Shown piece after piece: positions 1 through 6,414 of a stretch of 10,236 bases of DNA (position 1 is the first letter of the stretch; every line of letters starts with the position of its first letter). The translations under genes and the position numbers were made by a program. This DNA is from an uncultured Candidatus Saccharibacteria bacterium (GTDB lineage Bacteria > Patescibacteriota > Saccharimonadia > CAILAD01 > GCA-016700035): assembly GCA_937996675.1 (NCBI GenBank), contig CALKUN010000102.1, forward strand, positions 1 to 10,236. Direction: 5' to 3'. The notes under the pieces are model-generated. The model was given only the letters and a program-made list of their open reading frames with translations. It had not been told where the DNA came from and did no database searches.

Positions 1-12
1 CCTTGAATGAAC

Positions 13-615
13 TCATACCGCGATCTCCGTTCGGCCGCTGAGTGCTCGACTCAGTGTGACTTGGTCGGCGTATTCGACGTCAGCACCGACTGGCATACCC
101 TGCGCAAGACGTGTCGATTTCACTCCAAAAGGTAGGAGCTGTCGGGCGATGTATAGTGCGGTGGTCTCCCCTTCTACCGTGGCATTGGTGGCTAGGATGA
201 TTTCGGCTGGTTCGGTGGTCTGCACGCGGTCGAGCAAAGTATTGATCTTGAGCTGTGATGGCCCAACGCCGTCCAGTGGCGAGATCACTCCGTGGAGGAC
301 ATGATAGCGTCCGCGGTAGGTGCCGGTTTTCTCTAAGGCCACAATATCGAGCGGTTGCTCGACAACGGCGATGAGGGTGTCATCTCGGCTTGTATCCAGG
401 CAGAGGTCACAGAGCTCGCTGGTCGCAAAGCTATGGCACTGTGCGCAGAACGTCAGGCCGTCACGCACATCAGACAGTGCTTCTCCCAGACGGTGCGGAT
501 CTCCGAAGCGCACCAAATACATCGTCAGGCGCTCAGCGGTCTTGGGACCGATCGAGGGTAGCTTGGCGAATTCATCGACGAGTCGGATGATCTGCTTCGG
601 GAGAATCTGTGACAT
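13..615 (-). CDS. recR: Recombination mediator protein RecR
   Basis: RecR is a DNA-binding toroidal protein of the RecFOR pathway, which helps load RecA onto single-stranded gaps in the cytoplasm. The 200-aa length is normal for the family. Domains in order: a helix-hairpin-helix around residues 19-30 (LPSIGPKTAERL); a Cys4 zinc module with C57, C60, C69 and C72; a Toprim domain from about residue 80 (IAVVEQPLDI, with acidic E86); and a C-terminal motif GMPVGADVEYAD at 173-184, which matches the usual R-x-PVGG-x-LEYxD region. The ATG start lies 11 bases after the ybaB stop, the classical ybaB-recR arrangement, so the two are almost certainly co-transcribed. No clear Shine-Dalgarno is seen close to this ATG. 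The stop is TGA. Identification is firm from the conserved motifs. Confidence 0.96.
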   Translation of the reverse strand: MSQILPKQIIRLVDEFAKLPSIGPKTAERLTMYLVRFGDPHRLGEALSDVRDGLTFCAQCHSFATSELCDLCLDTSRDDTLIAVVEQPLDIVALEKTGTYRGRYHVLHGVISPLDGVGPSQLKINTLLDRVQTTEPAEIILATNATVEGETTALYIARQLLPFGVKSTRLAQGMPVGADVEYADQVTLSRALSGRTEIAV

Positions 616-626
616 TGAGCGTGGGG

Positions 627-917
627 TTAGCTGAGACCTGGGATGTTGAAATCGCCCATTTTGCCCTTCATGCGCTCAGCGACTTCGCGCTGCAGGGTAG
701 AATTGGCTTGGTTGACGGCCGACTCAATGAGTTTTTCGAGCCGTTCGGTGTCAGCTTGGTCGTACTTGGTCGGATCGAGCTTCACTGAAGTAACCTTTTG
801 TTCGCCGTTCATGACGATGACCACAGCGCCGTTGCCGGCATCGGCCTCGACTTCGACTTTCTTGAGTTCCTTTTGGAGCTTTCGCAATTCATTCATTGCC
901 TTTACTTGTTCGAGCAT
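627..917 (-). CDS. ybaB: YbaB/EbfC family nucleoid-associated protein
   Basis: This is a small dimeric DNA-binding protein of the YbaB/EbfC family, usually encoded next to recR and often after dnaX. The 96-aa product starts MLEQVKAMNELRKLQ, has a long N-terminal helix (about 1-25), a beta region (AVVIVMNGEQKVTSVKLD, 31-48) and a C-terminal helix (about 56-86), which is the family's tongs-like fold. An upstream in-frame ATG at 965 would add 16 residues. I chose the ATG at 917 because AAAGGA lies about six bases before it and because family members begin with this M-x-x-Q helix. It is followed by recR after 11 bases. Upstream lies a 105-base gap after the 527-aa glycosyltransferase, with a motif shared with the dnaX leader, so ybaB-recR may have its own promoter. 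Confidence 0.93.
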   Translation of the reverse strand: MLEQVKAMNELRKLQKELKKVEVEADAGNGAVVIVMNGEQKVTSVKLDPTKYDQADTERLEKLIESAVNQANSTLQREVAERMKGKMGDFNIPGLS

Positions 918-980
918 GATGATTCCTTTCTTAGTTAGCGAACGTTTAGAGTACGCAGGAAACATATCCCCTACTCCAAA

Positions 981-1001
981 CCTATAGCTTTATTGTACTT
1001 C
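981..1001 (-). promoter_or_regulatory. Possible ybaB-recR promoter / motif shared with dnaX leader
   Basis: Read on the minus strand, this stretch contains TACAATAAAGCTATAGG. TACAAT (992-997) is a passable -10 box, but no good -35 lies 16-18 bases upstream. Almost the same sequence, ACAATAAAGCTTTAAGG, occurs before dnaX (10075-10091). The gap 918-1022 between the glycosyltransferase stop and ybaB holds nothing else I can name apart from the ybaB ribosome binding site at about 924-930. Confidence 0.35.
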
Positions 1002-1022
1002 TTCCCGAGAAAGAGTGCGAGT

Positions 1023-2606
1023 CTATGGGGTGATGTACATACGAGCTTCGGATGAGTTGGTCCTGATCTCGTTTAGGGTCGGTTTCCATTCTACAGGAAC
1101 AGTATTCCAGTAGGTCTGGCCTGGTTTACCAATGATCCAGACGCGCTTGCTGACGGGGGTGATGGTCGTCAGGCTGTCGATATAGATACTGTCGGCGCGG
1201 TCTTTGAGGAGTGATGACTCACCGTAGCCATTCGGTCGTCCCCCACTCGTATTGAGTTTGAGGGTCGTCACAGGTGACGGATAGATAGCAGCGACTGGCT
1301 GATTGACCTGAGTATTGCGCGCGTCCAGACAGTTTTTACAGTAGTAGCTAAAGTCAAAATAGGTATAGAGCTCAGCTGAGACGATCTCGTCGCCTGGCTG
1401 GTAGCGCTCGTTTACAAACTTTCCAACCTCTCTCATGGTATGACTCGCCTGGCGCACAACATTGATATTGCCAACGATGAGGATACCGCAGAACGCGAGG
1501 AGCGCAGCCATACCGGCGACTCGATTCATGCGAATGAGCTGGTAGATGGCTAGGCTGATGAGTATGTAGACGCCGTAGGTCGCGAAGACGAGATATCGGT
1601 CCTGGTAGATCGGCTTGAAGATAGACGCCAGAAGTGTGAGTGCGATAGGCACAACAGCGTAGAAGAAGATCAACTCGACCTGGGGTGTTTTCTTACGGTA
1701 TTGCCAGACCATATAACAGACGCTTAGGAAGAGCAGGAATGGGACGCCCCAGAACAGCACGCTCGGAATCTGTCCTCCGTCAGTGAACGTGAGATCTTGC
1801 CAAATGCCTCCCGGCAATGTGCTAGTCGTAACGGCCGGGATCCAGCTGATTCCTTGTCCCCGGGTGAATTGTCCGATAAAGTTTGGTATCCACGGAAGCC
1901 AGAGGACGATGATTGCGATATTGGCGAGCCACCATTCACGCGTGAGCCAGGCTGTTTTCCCTATCTTTAGCTGGTCGGGTCGAGTTTGGACGAGCAGATA
2001 GACCCAATGGGCTGCTAGGGCGAAGACCGTGAAGTAGTGAGTATAGAGCCCAGCCGCCATGAGGACTGCGTAGATGATCCAATGCTTGGCTTGCTTTCTG
2101 TTCTCAAGGGCTAAGACGAGGGCGTAGGTAGCTCCCACCAACCAGAGCCCTAGGATGCCATACATGCGGGCTTCTTGACTGTAGCGGACGGCCATCGGCG
2201 CAATGGCCAGTACAGCTAGCGTGACGGTAGCTGCTCCGCGTCCGAGTATGTGCCGAATAAGTTTGTAAGCCACAAAAATAGTGATGAGTCCAGCGACAGC
2301 GCTGAGTCCTCGAGCGGCAAACTCGCTTCGTCCGAAGAGGCTCGTCCAGAAATGCAGAATCTCATAGTACAGCGGCGGGTGTACGTCGTGGGCCGATCCG
2401 ATCCAGATGTCGGCAGGGTTACGGGCGCTCAGCATCATGGAGAAACCTTCATCGTGCCAGATGCTGGCCTTGGCGATGGTGGCAAAGCGCATACCGATGG
2501 CTATGGCCATGAGCCCAGCTACCACTGAACGTTCGGAGTAGTGACGAAGCAGCCAGCTTTTACGCTTGAGCTGCTTGTTGACGTAGGCTTTAAGCTGCTT
2601 TTTCAT
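1023..2606 (-). CDS. GT-C fold membrane glycosyltransferase (PMT_2/ArnT-like), 527 aa
   Basis: This is a polytopic glycosyltransferase that should use a polyprenyl-phosphate-linked sugar as donor on the outer face of the membrane. Residues 1-25 are a basic cytoplasmic tail, followed by about ten hydrophobic segments between residues 28 and 380, then a soluble C-terminal part (about 390-527) predicted outside. GT-C hallmarks are visible: the acidic first loop WHDEGFS (50-56), DVHPPLYYEI (74-83), SQEARMYG (143-150) and YQDRYLVF (334-341). The soluble part has a CKNC pair at 423-426. The ATG start overlaps the 3' end of the GT2 gene by 17 bases, with AGGT about nine bases upstream. It is the last gene of the gtrA-led cassette before the gap to ybaB. 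Sugar and acceptor cannot be told from sequence; protein, lipid or cell-wall polymer acceptors are all possible. Confidence 0.85.
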   Translation of the reverse strand: MKKQLKAYVNKQLKRKSWLLRHYSERSVVAGLMAIAIGMRFATIAKASIWHDEGFSMMLSARNPADIWIGSAHDVHPPLYYEILHFWTSLFGRSEFAARGLSAVAGLITIFVAYKLIRHILGRGAATVTLAVLAIAPMAVRYSQEARMYGILGLWLVGATYALVLALENRKQAKHWIIYAVLMAAGLYTHYFTVFALAAHWVYLLVQTRPDQLKIGKTAWLTREWWLANIAIIVLWLPWIPNFIGQFTRGQGISWIPAVTTSTLPGGIWQDLTFTDGGQIPSVLFWGVPFLLFLSVCYMVWQYRKKTPQVELIFFYAVVPIALTLLASIFKPIYQDRYLVFATYGVYILISLAIYQLIRMNRVAGMAALLAFCGILIVGNINVVRQASHTMREVGKFVNERYQPGDEIVSAELYTYFDFSYYCKNCLDARNTQVNQPVAAIYPSPVTTLKLNTSGGRPNGYGESSLLKDRADSIYIDSLTTITPVSKRVWIIGKPGQTYWNTVPVEWKPTLNEIRTNSSEARMYITP

Positions 2607-3375
2607 AAGGTTTGTACCTAAATGATTTCTCGTGATATTGACCAGTTATCAGCCCCCACTTGATCTGCAGCAGATCAACAAAGGTGCGGAGGGCTACACG
2701 CATCGATTTTATCGCTGAGCCTGAGATCTTACTTCCCTCTACGACATCCTTCCAGTCGGGTACATCGATGAGCTCGATTGGGTAGCCTTGCTTGCGGGCA
2801 ATGGCGAGGACTTCCATATCAAAGCCCCAGCCGAGGATTTTCTGACGGCCGAAGAGTTCGTGTGCTGTGTTACGTTCGAAGACCTTGAAGCCACACTGAG
2901 TATCTTTGATGCCTGGGACGATCAGCGTCTGGGCTAGCCAATTGCCAAAGCTGGAGATGAGCTTGCGTACTCCAGTGTGGGAATCGGATAGATCACGGAC
3001 ACAGATACCGACCTTGGCTTGCTTGTTGATGAGCGCGTAGACATCATTGAGGTATTTGAGTGGCGTGGCGAGGTCAGCATCCATAAAGAGGATGTAGTCA
3101 CCCTTGGAGGCAAACATGCCATCGCGTACTTGCTTGCCTTTACCTACCTTTGGGCCCGTCTGGAGGAAGCGGAAAGCATCAAAGTGTTTACGCTCAGCCT
3201 CTGAGACCTCCTGTGTCTTATCCGAAGAGTTGGCATCGATCACGATGACTTCGGCATCCATCTTCTTCTCTTTGAGAAAAGCCGACAGGGTTTTCAGGGT
3301 CTTTCCAATGCGCTTCTCTTCATTGAGGACTGGTATGAGAATAGAAAGCTTGGGATGACCGTCATGTGCGCTCAT
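2590..3375 (-). CDS. GT2 family polyprenyl-phosphate glycosyltransferase (Alg5/dolichyl-phosphate glucosyltransferase-like)
   Basis: This cytoplasmic or membrane-peripheral GT-A enzyme should transfer a sugar from a nucleotide donor to polyprenyl phosphate. Motifs in the 261-aa product: ILIPVLNEE (12-20) and VIVIDANSSDKT (43-54) of the Rossmann-like nucleotide-binding half; GKGKQVRDGM (78-87); the metal-binding DADLATP (99-105, DxD at 99 and 101); DTQCGFKVF (158-166) and WGFDMEVL (183-190), both typical of the dolichyl-phosphate beta-glucosyltransferase group; and GSKIS (214-218). There is no C-terminal membrane pair, unlike many DPM1/GtrB-type relatives. The ATG start shares ATGA with the stop of the upstream 528-aa GT-C gene and has GAGGT about six bases before it. 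Its place between two GT-C enzymes and after gtrA indicates it supplies their lipid-linked donor. Glucose versus mannose cannot be decided. Confidence 0.88.
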   Translation of the reverse strand: MSAHDGHPKLSILIPVLNEEKRIGKTLKTLSAFLKEKKMDAEVIVIDANSSDKTQEVSEAERKHFDAFRFLQTGPKVGKGKQVRDGMFASKGDYILFMDADLATPLKYLNDVYALINKQAKVGICVRDLSDSHTGVRKLISSFGNWLAQTLIVPGIKDTQCGFKVFERNTAHELFGRQKILGWGFDMEVLAIARKQGYPIELIDVPDWKDVVEGSKISGSAIKSMRVALRTFVDLLQIKWGLITGQYHEKSFRYKPYEKAA

Positions 3376-4958
3376 CGATTGACCTCAACATCATAGAAGA
3401 GCGTGTCGTCTGTGAAGACTGGAGAATTCTTGGCATTGACGGTAGCGCTTGGGTACTTTGTCTTGAGAGTCTCGATGATCTCTTTGTCTCGGTCTCCTTT
3501 ACGAAACAGGAAGACGGTTGGTTGGTCAGTCAACGGGAGCGAATCGACCCTATCCCATGTCACGCGCTCCCAGGTAGCCTTTTCATAGGTGAGGTAGTCG
3601 ACAGTAAAGGATGGATATTCATCCATGACGATATAGACCTTTGGTGCATTCGCTCCAGAAAGATTACCGATAATGAATTTACTGAGCTCGACAGTGTTTT
3701 CATCGTAGGCACGGTAGGTATCAGGGTTGCCTCCCCAGGCTACGAAGTATGCCTTGTAGCCCTGCACGCCTGTCGCAAGCAGGAGAACAATAACGAAGCT
3801 GAGCCCAACATTGCGAGCAATGCTGTTGATCGGGAAAATTGTGTACCAGCGACCGAGGAAATACGACAGCCCAATTGCGGCCAGGAGGAGTACGCCGGGA
3901 GCAGATCCAATAGATCTCAGTCCATGCGGTAGACCTTCGGCGGTGAGGATCGATGGCAGCATCATCGAAAGCGTGATGGCGAGCACTGCAAAATACTTTG
4001 ATTTATGAAGCGTGAACAGACAGATCAGGATACCGAGTACAAACATGATGCCGACAAAAGTATTGAGGTGTGGTTCACTCGGTACGTTGTGGCGTGGGTT
4101 GCTGTCTCCAACGAAGTTGTACTGCAGGAGTGTCTTTTGAGCACTATCCAGAAGTGTCTCGAGTGGCTTGCCATGATTGAGGTCTGGATTAAGTACACTT
4201 GTACCGCTCGCACGAGCGAAAGATTCAGGATGTTTTACTGCGTAAAATCCGAGCGGTGCCAAGACGATCAAGAATGTGATCAGCCCGATGCCAAAGTTTT
4301 TGGCTTGCCCCTTGATCCAGTCTCGCCGGAAGATCAGGAGATATCCAGTGAGACCCAGGACGGCAGCCAGCATGAGCTGGTAGGCGGTGTAAGTATAGGC
4401 ACCAAGACCGAGTGCGATACCGGTGAATACAAAGTGCTTTACCTGCTTAGTCTTAAAGGCTTTACCTCCGAAGTATGCGACGGTGGCCACTAGGAGTGGT
4501 GTCATCGAGGCACGGAAGCCATCGCGCGAGATCACTACGACCCAAGGGTTCACAGCCATGAAAAAGGCTGCAAAAAGTCCAACTCGTCGGCCGAACCAAT
4601 CAGTTGCCCAGTAGTACAGAGCAATCACGCCAGCTACACCCATGAGGGCTGGAGCGATGCGGAGTGCTAACACGGTGTTGCCGATCAGCTTGACGAAGAT
4701 CGCCTGAATGAAGAAGAAAAGTGACTCACGTGGGCCGTTTGTATTGTAGAGCGGCTGGAGATTCCCCTGGAAGATACGGTGGACGATATCGACGCCATTG
4801 GCGGCTTCATCCGCAAAGAGCCCTGGCGGAAGAGTATCGAGCTTGTAAAACCGGAAGAAGATCGCGACAAGGACGATGACGCCTAGGAGTATCCATGTGC
4901 CGTACTTGGCGATGAAGTGCTCACGCTTACTCGTTTTTTGTGGGGTTCTGCCAGGCAT
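3372..4958 (-). CDS. GT-C fold membrane glycosyltransferase (glycosyltransferase family 39-like), 528 aa
   Basis: This is a second polytopic GT-C enzyme, clearly distinct in sequence from the 527-aa one. A basic N-terminus (1-18) is followed by a membrane segment (22-38), then the extracytoplasmic loop LPPGLFADEAANG (43-55) with the acidic pair D50/E51 expected of the catalytic loop. Further motifs are NGPRESLFFF (74-83), VISRDGFRAS (142-151) and PHGLRSIGSAPG (344-355). About ten hydrophobic segments run to residue 400, and a soluble tail of about 125 residues follows, predicted outside. The ATG overlaps the gtrA stop by one base (TAATG), with AAAGGA about eight bases upstream; its TGA stop overlaps the GT2 start. 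It probably transfers sugar from a polyprenyl-phosphate donor made by the downstream GT2 enzyme. The acceptor is unknown. Confidence 0.85.
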   Translation of the reverse strand: MPGRTPQKTSKREHFIAKYGTWILLGVIVLVAIFFRFYKLDTLPPGLFADEAANGVDIVHRIFQGNLQPLYNTNGPRESLFFFIQAIFVKLIGNTVLALRIAPALMGVAGVIALYYWATDWFGRRVGLFAAFFMAVNPWVVVISRDGFRASMTPLLVATVAYFGGKAFKTKQVKHFVFTGIALGLGAYTYTAYQLMLAAVLGLTGYLLIFRRDWIKGQAKNFGIGLITFLIVLAPLGFYAVKHPESFARASGTSVLNPDLNHGKPLETLLDSAQKTLLQYNFVGDSNPRHNVPSEPHLNTFVGIMFVLGILICLFTLHKSKYFAVLAITLSMMLPSILTAEGLPHGLRSIGSAPGVLLLAAIGLSYFLGRWYTIFPINSIARNVGLSFVIVLLLATGVQGYKAYFVAWGGNPDTYRAYDENTVELSKFIIGNLSGANAPKVYIVMDEYPSFTVDYLTYEKATWERVTWDRVDSLPLTDQPTVFLFRKGDRDKEIIETLKTKYPSATVNAKNSPVFTDDTLFYDVEVNR

Positions 4959-5497
4959 TACGATTGTCCTTTCTTAAAGACGACTTTTTTGTAGAGTATG
5001 AAGTTGTAGGGCCAGATAAAGACTATCCCGGCGGCAGCTCCGACGAGCTCAAAAACGGTCTCGTAGGTGAATTGGAGTCCGATTGCCTGCGTGAGGAAAT
5101 ATCCCAGGTCGACTGGGAATGTCCACCAGTCGGTAAATATATGGATGACAATTGGGCGCAGAATGATGAGCCCAAAGCCTGTAATTGCGAAAAACAGGAC
5201 AGCCTGGCGTAGTCCCCCGCCCCTAGCTTTGAAGGTAAATCGCATGTTGAGAATGTAAGAGTTGATCATAGCGATACAGCCGCCCAATACTGATCCGATA
5301 ATCACGCCGGTGATAGTAAAGCCAAAGAAGTTGAAGAATACGGTTGTGCCGCCGAGTAAGCCGGCTATGAAGGTGGCGATCGCAAAATCTATCAGTGTGT
5401 TTATGATGCCAACGAGCCCAAAGCGACTAGCTTCTTTGATGACGGTCTTTTTCGCATCGGGCTGCGTATCTGTTTGGGGTTGGGATTTAGTCGGCAT
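4958..5497 (-). CDS. GtrA-like membrane protein (polyprenyl-phosphate sugar translocation)
   Basis: GtrA-family proteins are small four-helix membrane proteins thought to flip polyprenyl-phosphate sugars, or to help the enzymes that use them. The 179-aa product has a polar N-terminus of about 23 residues, then RFGLVGIINTLIDF (25-38), the conserved start of helix 1. Helix 2 ends in MINSYILNMRFTFK (77-90) and helix 4 in WPYNFILYKKVVFK (162-175). These repeated N-x-x-x-x-x-x-F endings are the family signature. Helix 3 lies around 98-120, and a longer than usual segment (120-150) separates helices 3 and 4. It is the first gene of the glycosylation cassette. It has its own promoter but no visible Shine-Dalgarno, and the predicted leader is only about 14 bases. 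Family assignment is strong; the flippase role is from family knowledge. Confidence 0.9.
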   Translation of the reverse strand: MPTKSQPQTDTQPDAKKTVIKEASRFGLVGIINTLIDFAIATFIAGLLGGTTVFFNFFGFTITGVIIGSVLGGCIAMINSYILNMRFTFKARGGGLRQAVLFFAITGFGLIILRPIVIHIFTDWWTFPVDLGYFLTQAIGLQFTYETVFELVGAAAGIVFIWPYNFILYKKVVFKKGQS

Positions 5498-5517
5498 AAG
5501 AATGGATTATTGCATTC

Positions 5518-5546
5518 ATTATGGCAAACCAGTCACGGTTAAGCAA
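5518..5546 (-). promoter_or_regulatory. Promoter of the gtrA-led glycosylation operon
   Basis: On the minus strand, TTGCTT (-35, 5541-5546) is followed by exactly 17 bases and CATAAT (-10, 5518-5523), preceded by TGC as in an extended -10. Transcription would start near 5511, leaving a leader of about 14 bases before the ATG at 5497, with no Shine-Dalgarno in it. The -35 lies in the left arm of the inverted repeat 5542-5583. Confidence 0.6.
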
Positions 5547-5583
5547 CAAGATACTTTGCAATTACTATGCAACACTTGTTGCT
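5542..5583. repeat. Perfect 9-base inverted repeat between divergent promoters
   Basis: AGCAACAAG (5542-5550) and its exact reverse complement CTTGTTGCT (5575-5583) are separated by 24 bases. Nested inside is a second short inverted repeat, TTGCA (5556-5560) and TGCAA (5568-5572), nearly co-centred. Each outer arm contains the -35 box of one of the two divergent promoters. This looks like a shared operator or a symmetric promoter module. No following T-run supports a terminator. Confidence 0.65.
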
Positions 5584-5607
5584 CATATGCGTATGTGATT
5601 GTATGAT
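5579..5607 (+). promoter_or_regulatory. Promoter of the Clp_N / small membrane protein operon
   Basis: TTGCTC (-35, 5579-5584), a 17-base spacer and TATGAT (-10, 5602-5607) form a good sigma70-type promoter on the plus strand. Transcription would start near 5614, giving a leader of about 47 bases before the ATG at 5661. The -35 lies in the right arm of the inverted repeat, mirroring the gtrA promoter. No clear Shine-Dalgarno precedes the ATG. Confidence 0.6.
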
Positions 5608-5660
5608 ACAGATTACACCACCTGGTGTCCCACCCGCACCTCCCCAAGAAATGAGCCAAC

Positions 5661-6101
5661 ATGCAAGATCGTTTCACCCACCAAGTACGGGCTGCCTTCA
5701 TCGAAGGTAGTCTCATCGCCGGCCGTCGAGGCATGCAGGAGTATGGGGCGCTCGATGTGCTCCTTGGCCTGGTTGACCTGTATGGTGGCCGGCGTAGCGT
5801 CTTGGTCACTCGTGTTCTGGATGATCATGGTCTCACCGGCGAAGCGCTTACTACAACGGCCTCGCAGGTCTACGAGGCAAAGTCGCCCACCCATGGCTAC
5901 ATGGACGGGGCGCCGGATCTCGAGGCGGCTTGTCAGCGCATCCTGACCGTCTGTGACGATGGGCCCATCAAGCCCGAGCACCTGCTCTACGGTCTTGTCA
6001 CCGGAGATGACACGGATCAGGTCAGCGTTGTTCTCGCTCGCCACGGCGTAGACCGCGAGCGCATGGCGCAGCAACTTCTCAGATTGCCGGTCTCAGCATG
6101 A
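5661..6101 (+). CDS. Stand-alone Clp N-terminal (Clp_N) double-repeat protein
   Basis: The 146-aa product resembles the N-terminal substrate/adaptor domain of ClpA/ClpC/ClpB, without any AAA+ module. Repeat 1 covers about residues 5-60 (FTHQVRAAFIEGSLIAGRRG, then YGALDVLLGLVDL and RVLDDHGL). Repeat 2 covers about 85-140 (DLEAACQRIL, then IKPEHLLYGLVTG and VVLARHGVDRERM). The pattern of helix, ExLLxGL and L-x-x-x-G-V/L is that of Clp_N repeats, and PEHLLYGL is the clearest match. With no ATPase it cannot unfold proteins itself. It might bind substrates, compete with ClpC for adaptors, or act as a regulator; these are inferences. It has its own promoter and overlaps the next gene by ATGA. Sampled base composition is richer in G+C than the genes to its right (36 of 60 at 5761-5820). 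An antisense reading frame of similar length shows no family features. Confidence 0.75.
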   Translation: MQDRFTHQVRAAFIEGSLIAGRRGMQEYGALDVLLGLVDLYGGRRSVLVTRVLDDHGLTGEALTTTASQVYEAKSPTHGYMDGAPDLEAACQRILTVCDDGPIKPEHLLYGLVTGDDTDQVSVVLARHGVDRERMAQQLLRLPVSA

Positions 6102-6340
6102 TCGTCCTGATCCTGAGGGTCTACTTGTGCGTAAGTGCGGTTATGACTGCGTTCTTCATGCTCGCCTACACGTCTGTCCTCACGCTGCCTGCTGACGTGG
6201 CGGACAATGAGATGCGGAGCAACCTGAGTCGAATGATTGCACGGATGGCGCCGGCCTACATCTTCATGTGGCCACTTCTGCCGCGATGGATCTGGCTCTA
6301 CTGTCGGCACAGGTCTCAAGCGCCTGACTCGTCCTCGTGA
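6098..6340 (+). CDS. Small two-helix membrane protein, function unknown
   Basis: I do not recognise a family. The 80-aa product has two hydrophobic segments, about residues 2-30 (MIVLILRVYLCVSAVMTAFF onward) and 50-68 (RMAPAYIFMWPLLPRWIWLY). A polar linker (ADVADNEMRSNLSRMIAR) joins them, and a short Ser/Arg tail follows. Charge placement suggests a hairpin in the membrane with the basic linker end and tail at the cytoplasmic face, but this is uncertain. The ATG overlaps the TGA of the Clp_N gene (ATGA) and there is no separate ribosome binding site, so translation should be coupled and the two products probably act together. An intrinsic terminator follows within a few bases, which closes this two-gene operon. 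Confidence 0.65.
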   Translation: MIVLILRVYLCVSAVMTAFFMLAYTSVLTLPADVADNEMRSNLSRMIARMAPAYIFMWPLLPRWIWLYCRHRSQAPDSSS

Positions 6341-6346
6341 CGCCAT

Positions 6347-6389
6347 GTCTTATTGCCCGCAGTGATTACTGGGGCAATAAGACTTTTTT
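6347..6389 (+). terminator. Strong intrinsic terminator of the Clp_N operon
   Basis: GTCTTATTGCCC (6347-6358) pairs perfectly with GGGCAATAAGAC (6372-6383). The stem continues as CAGT (6360-6363) with ACTG (6368-6371) around a GATT loop, with G6359 bulged. This gives 16 base pairs followed directly by six T (6384-6389). On the minus strand the hairpin is not followed by a T-run, so it should act mainly in the plus direction. Confidence 0.92.
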
Positions 6390-6414
6390 ATGCATGCTCT
6401 ATTCTGAAAAATGT

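Noticed and set aside
918..1022. Terminator between the 527-aa glycosyltransferase and ybaB
   Set aside because: No stable hairpin followed by T residues was found, so read-through into ybaB-recR remains possible.
3366..3932. A 188-codon open frame on the plus strand opposite the 528-aa GT-C gene
   Set aside because: The opposite strand encodes a recognisable membrane enzyme; this frame has no membrane, domain or start signals.
4005..4493. A 162-codon open frame on the plus strand opposite the same GT-C gene
   Set aside because: Antisense shadow with no recognisable features.
5613..6074. A 153-codon minus-strand frame opposite the Clp_N gene
   Set aside because: The plus-strand frame has Clp_N repeats, a promoter, a coupled downstream gene and a terminator; the minus-strand frame has none of these.
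6347..6383. Bidirectional terminator for the convergent minus-strand operon
   Set aside because: On the minus strand the hairpin is followed by ATGGCG rather than a T-run, so it is not supported as a terminator for the dnaX-dnaB operon.
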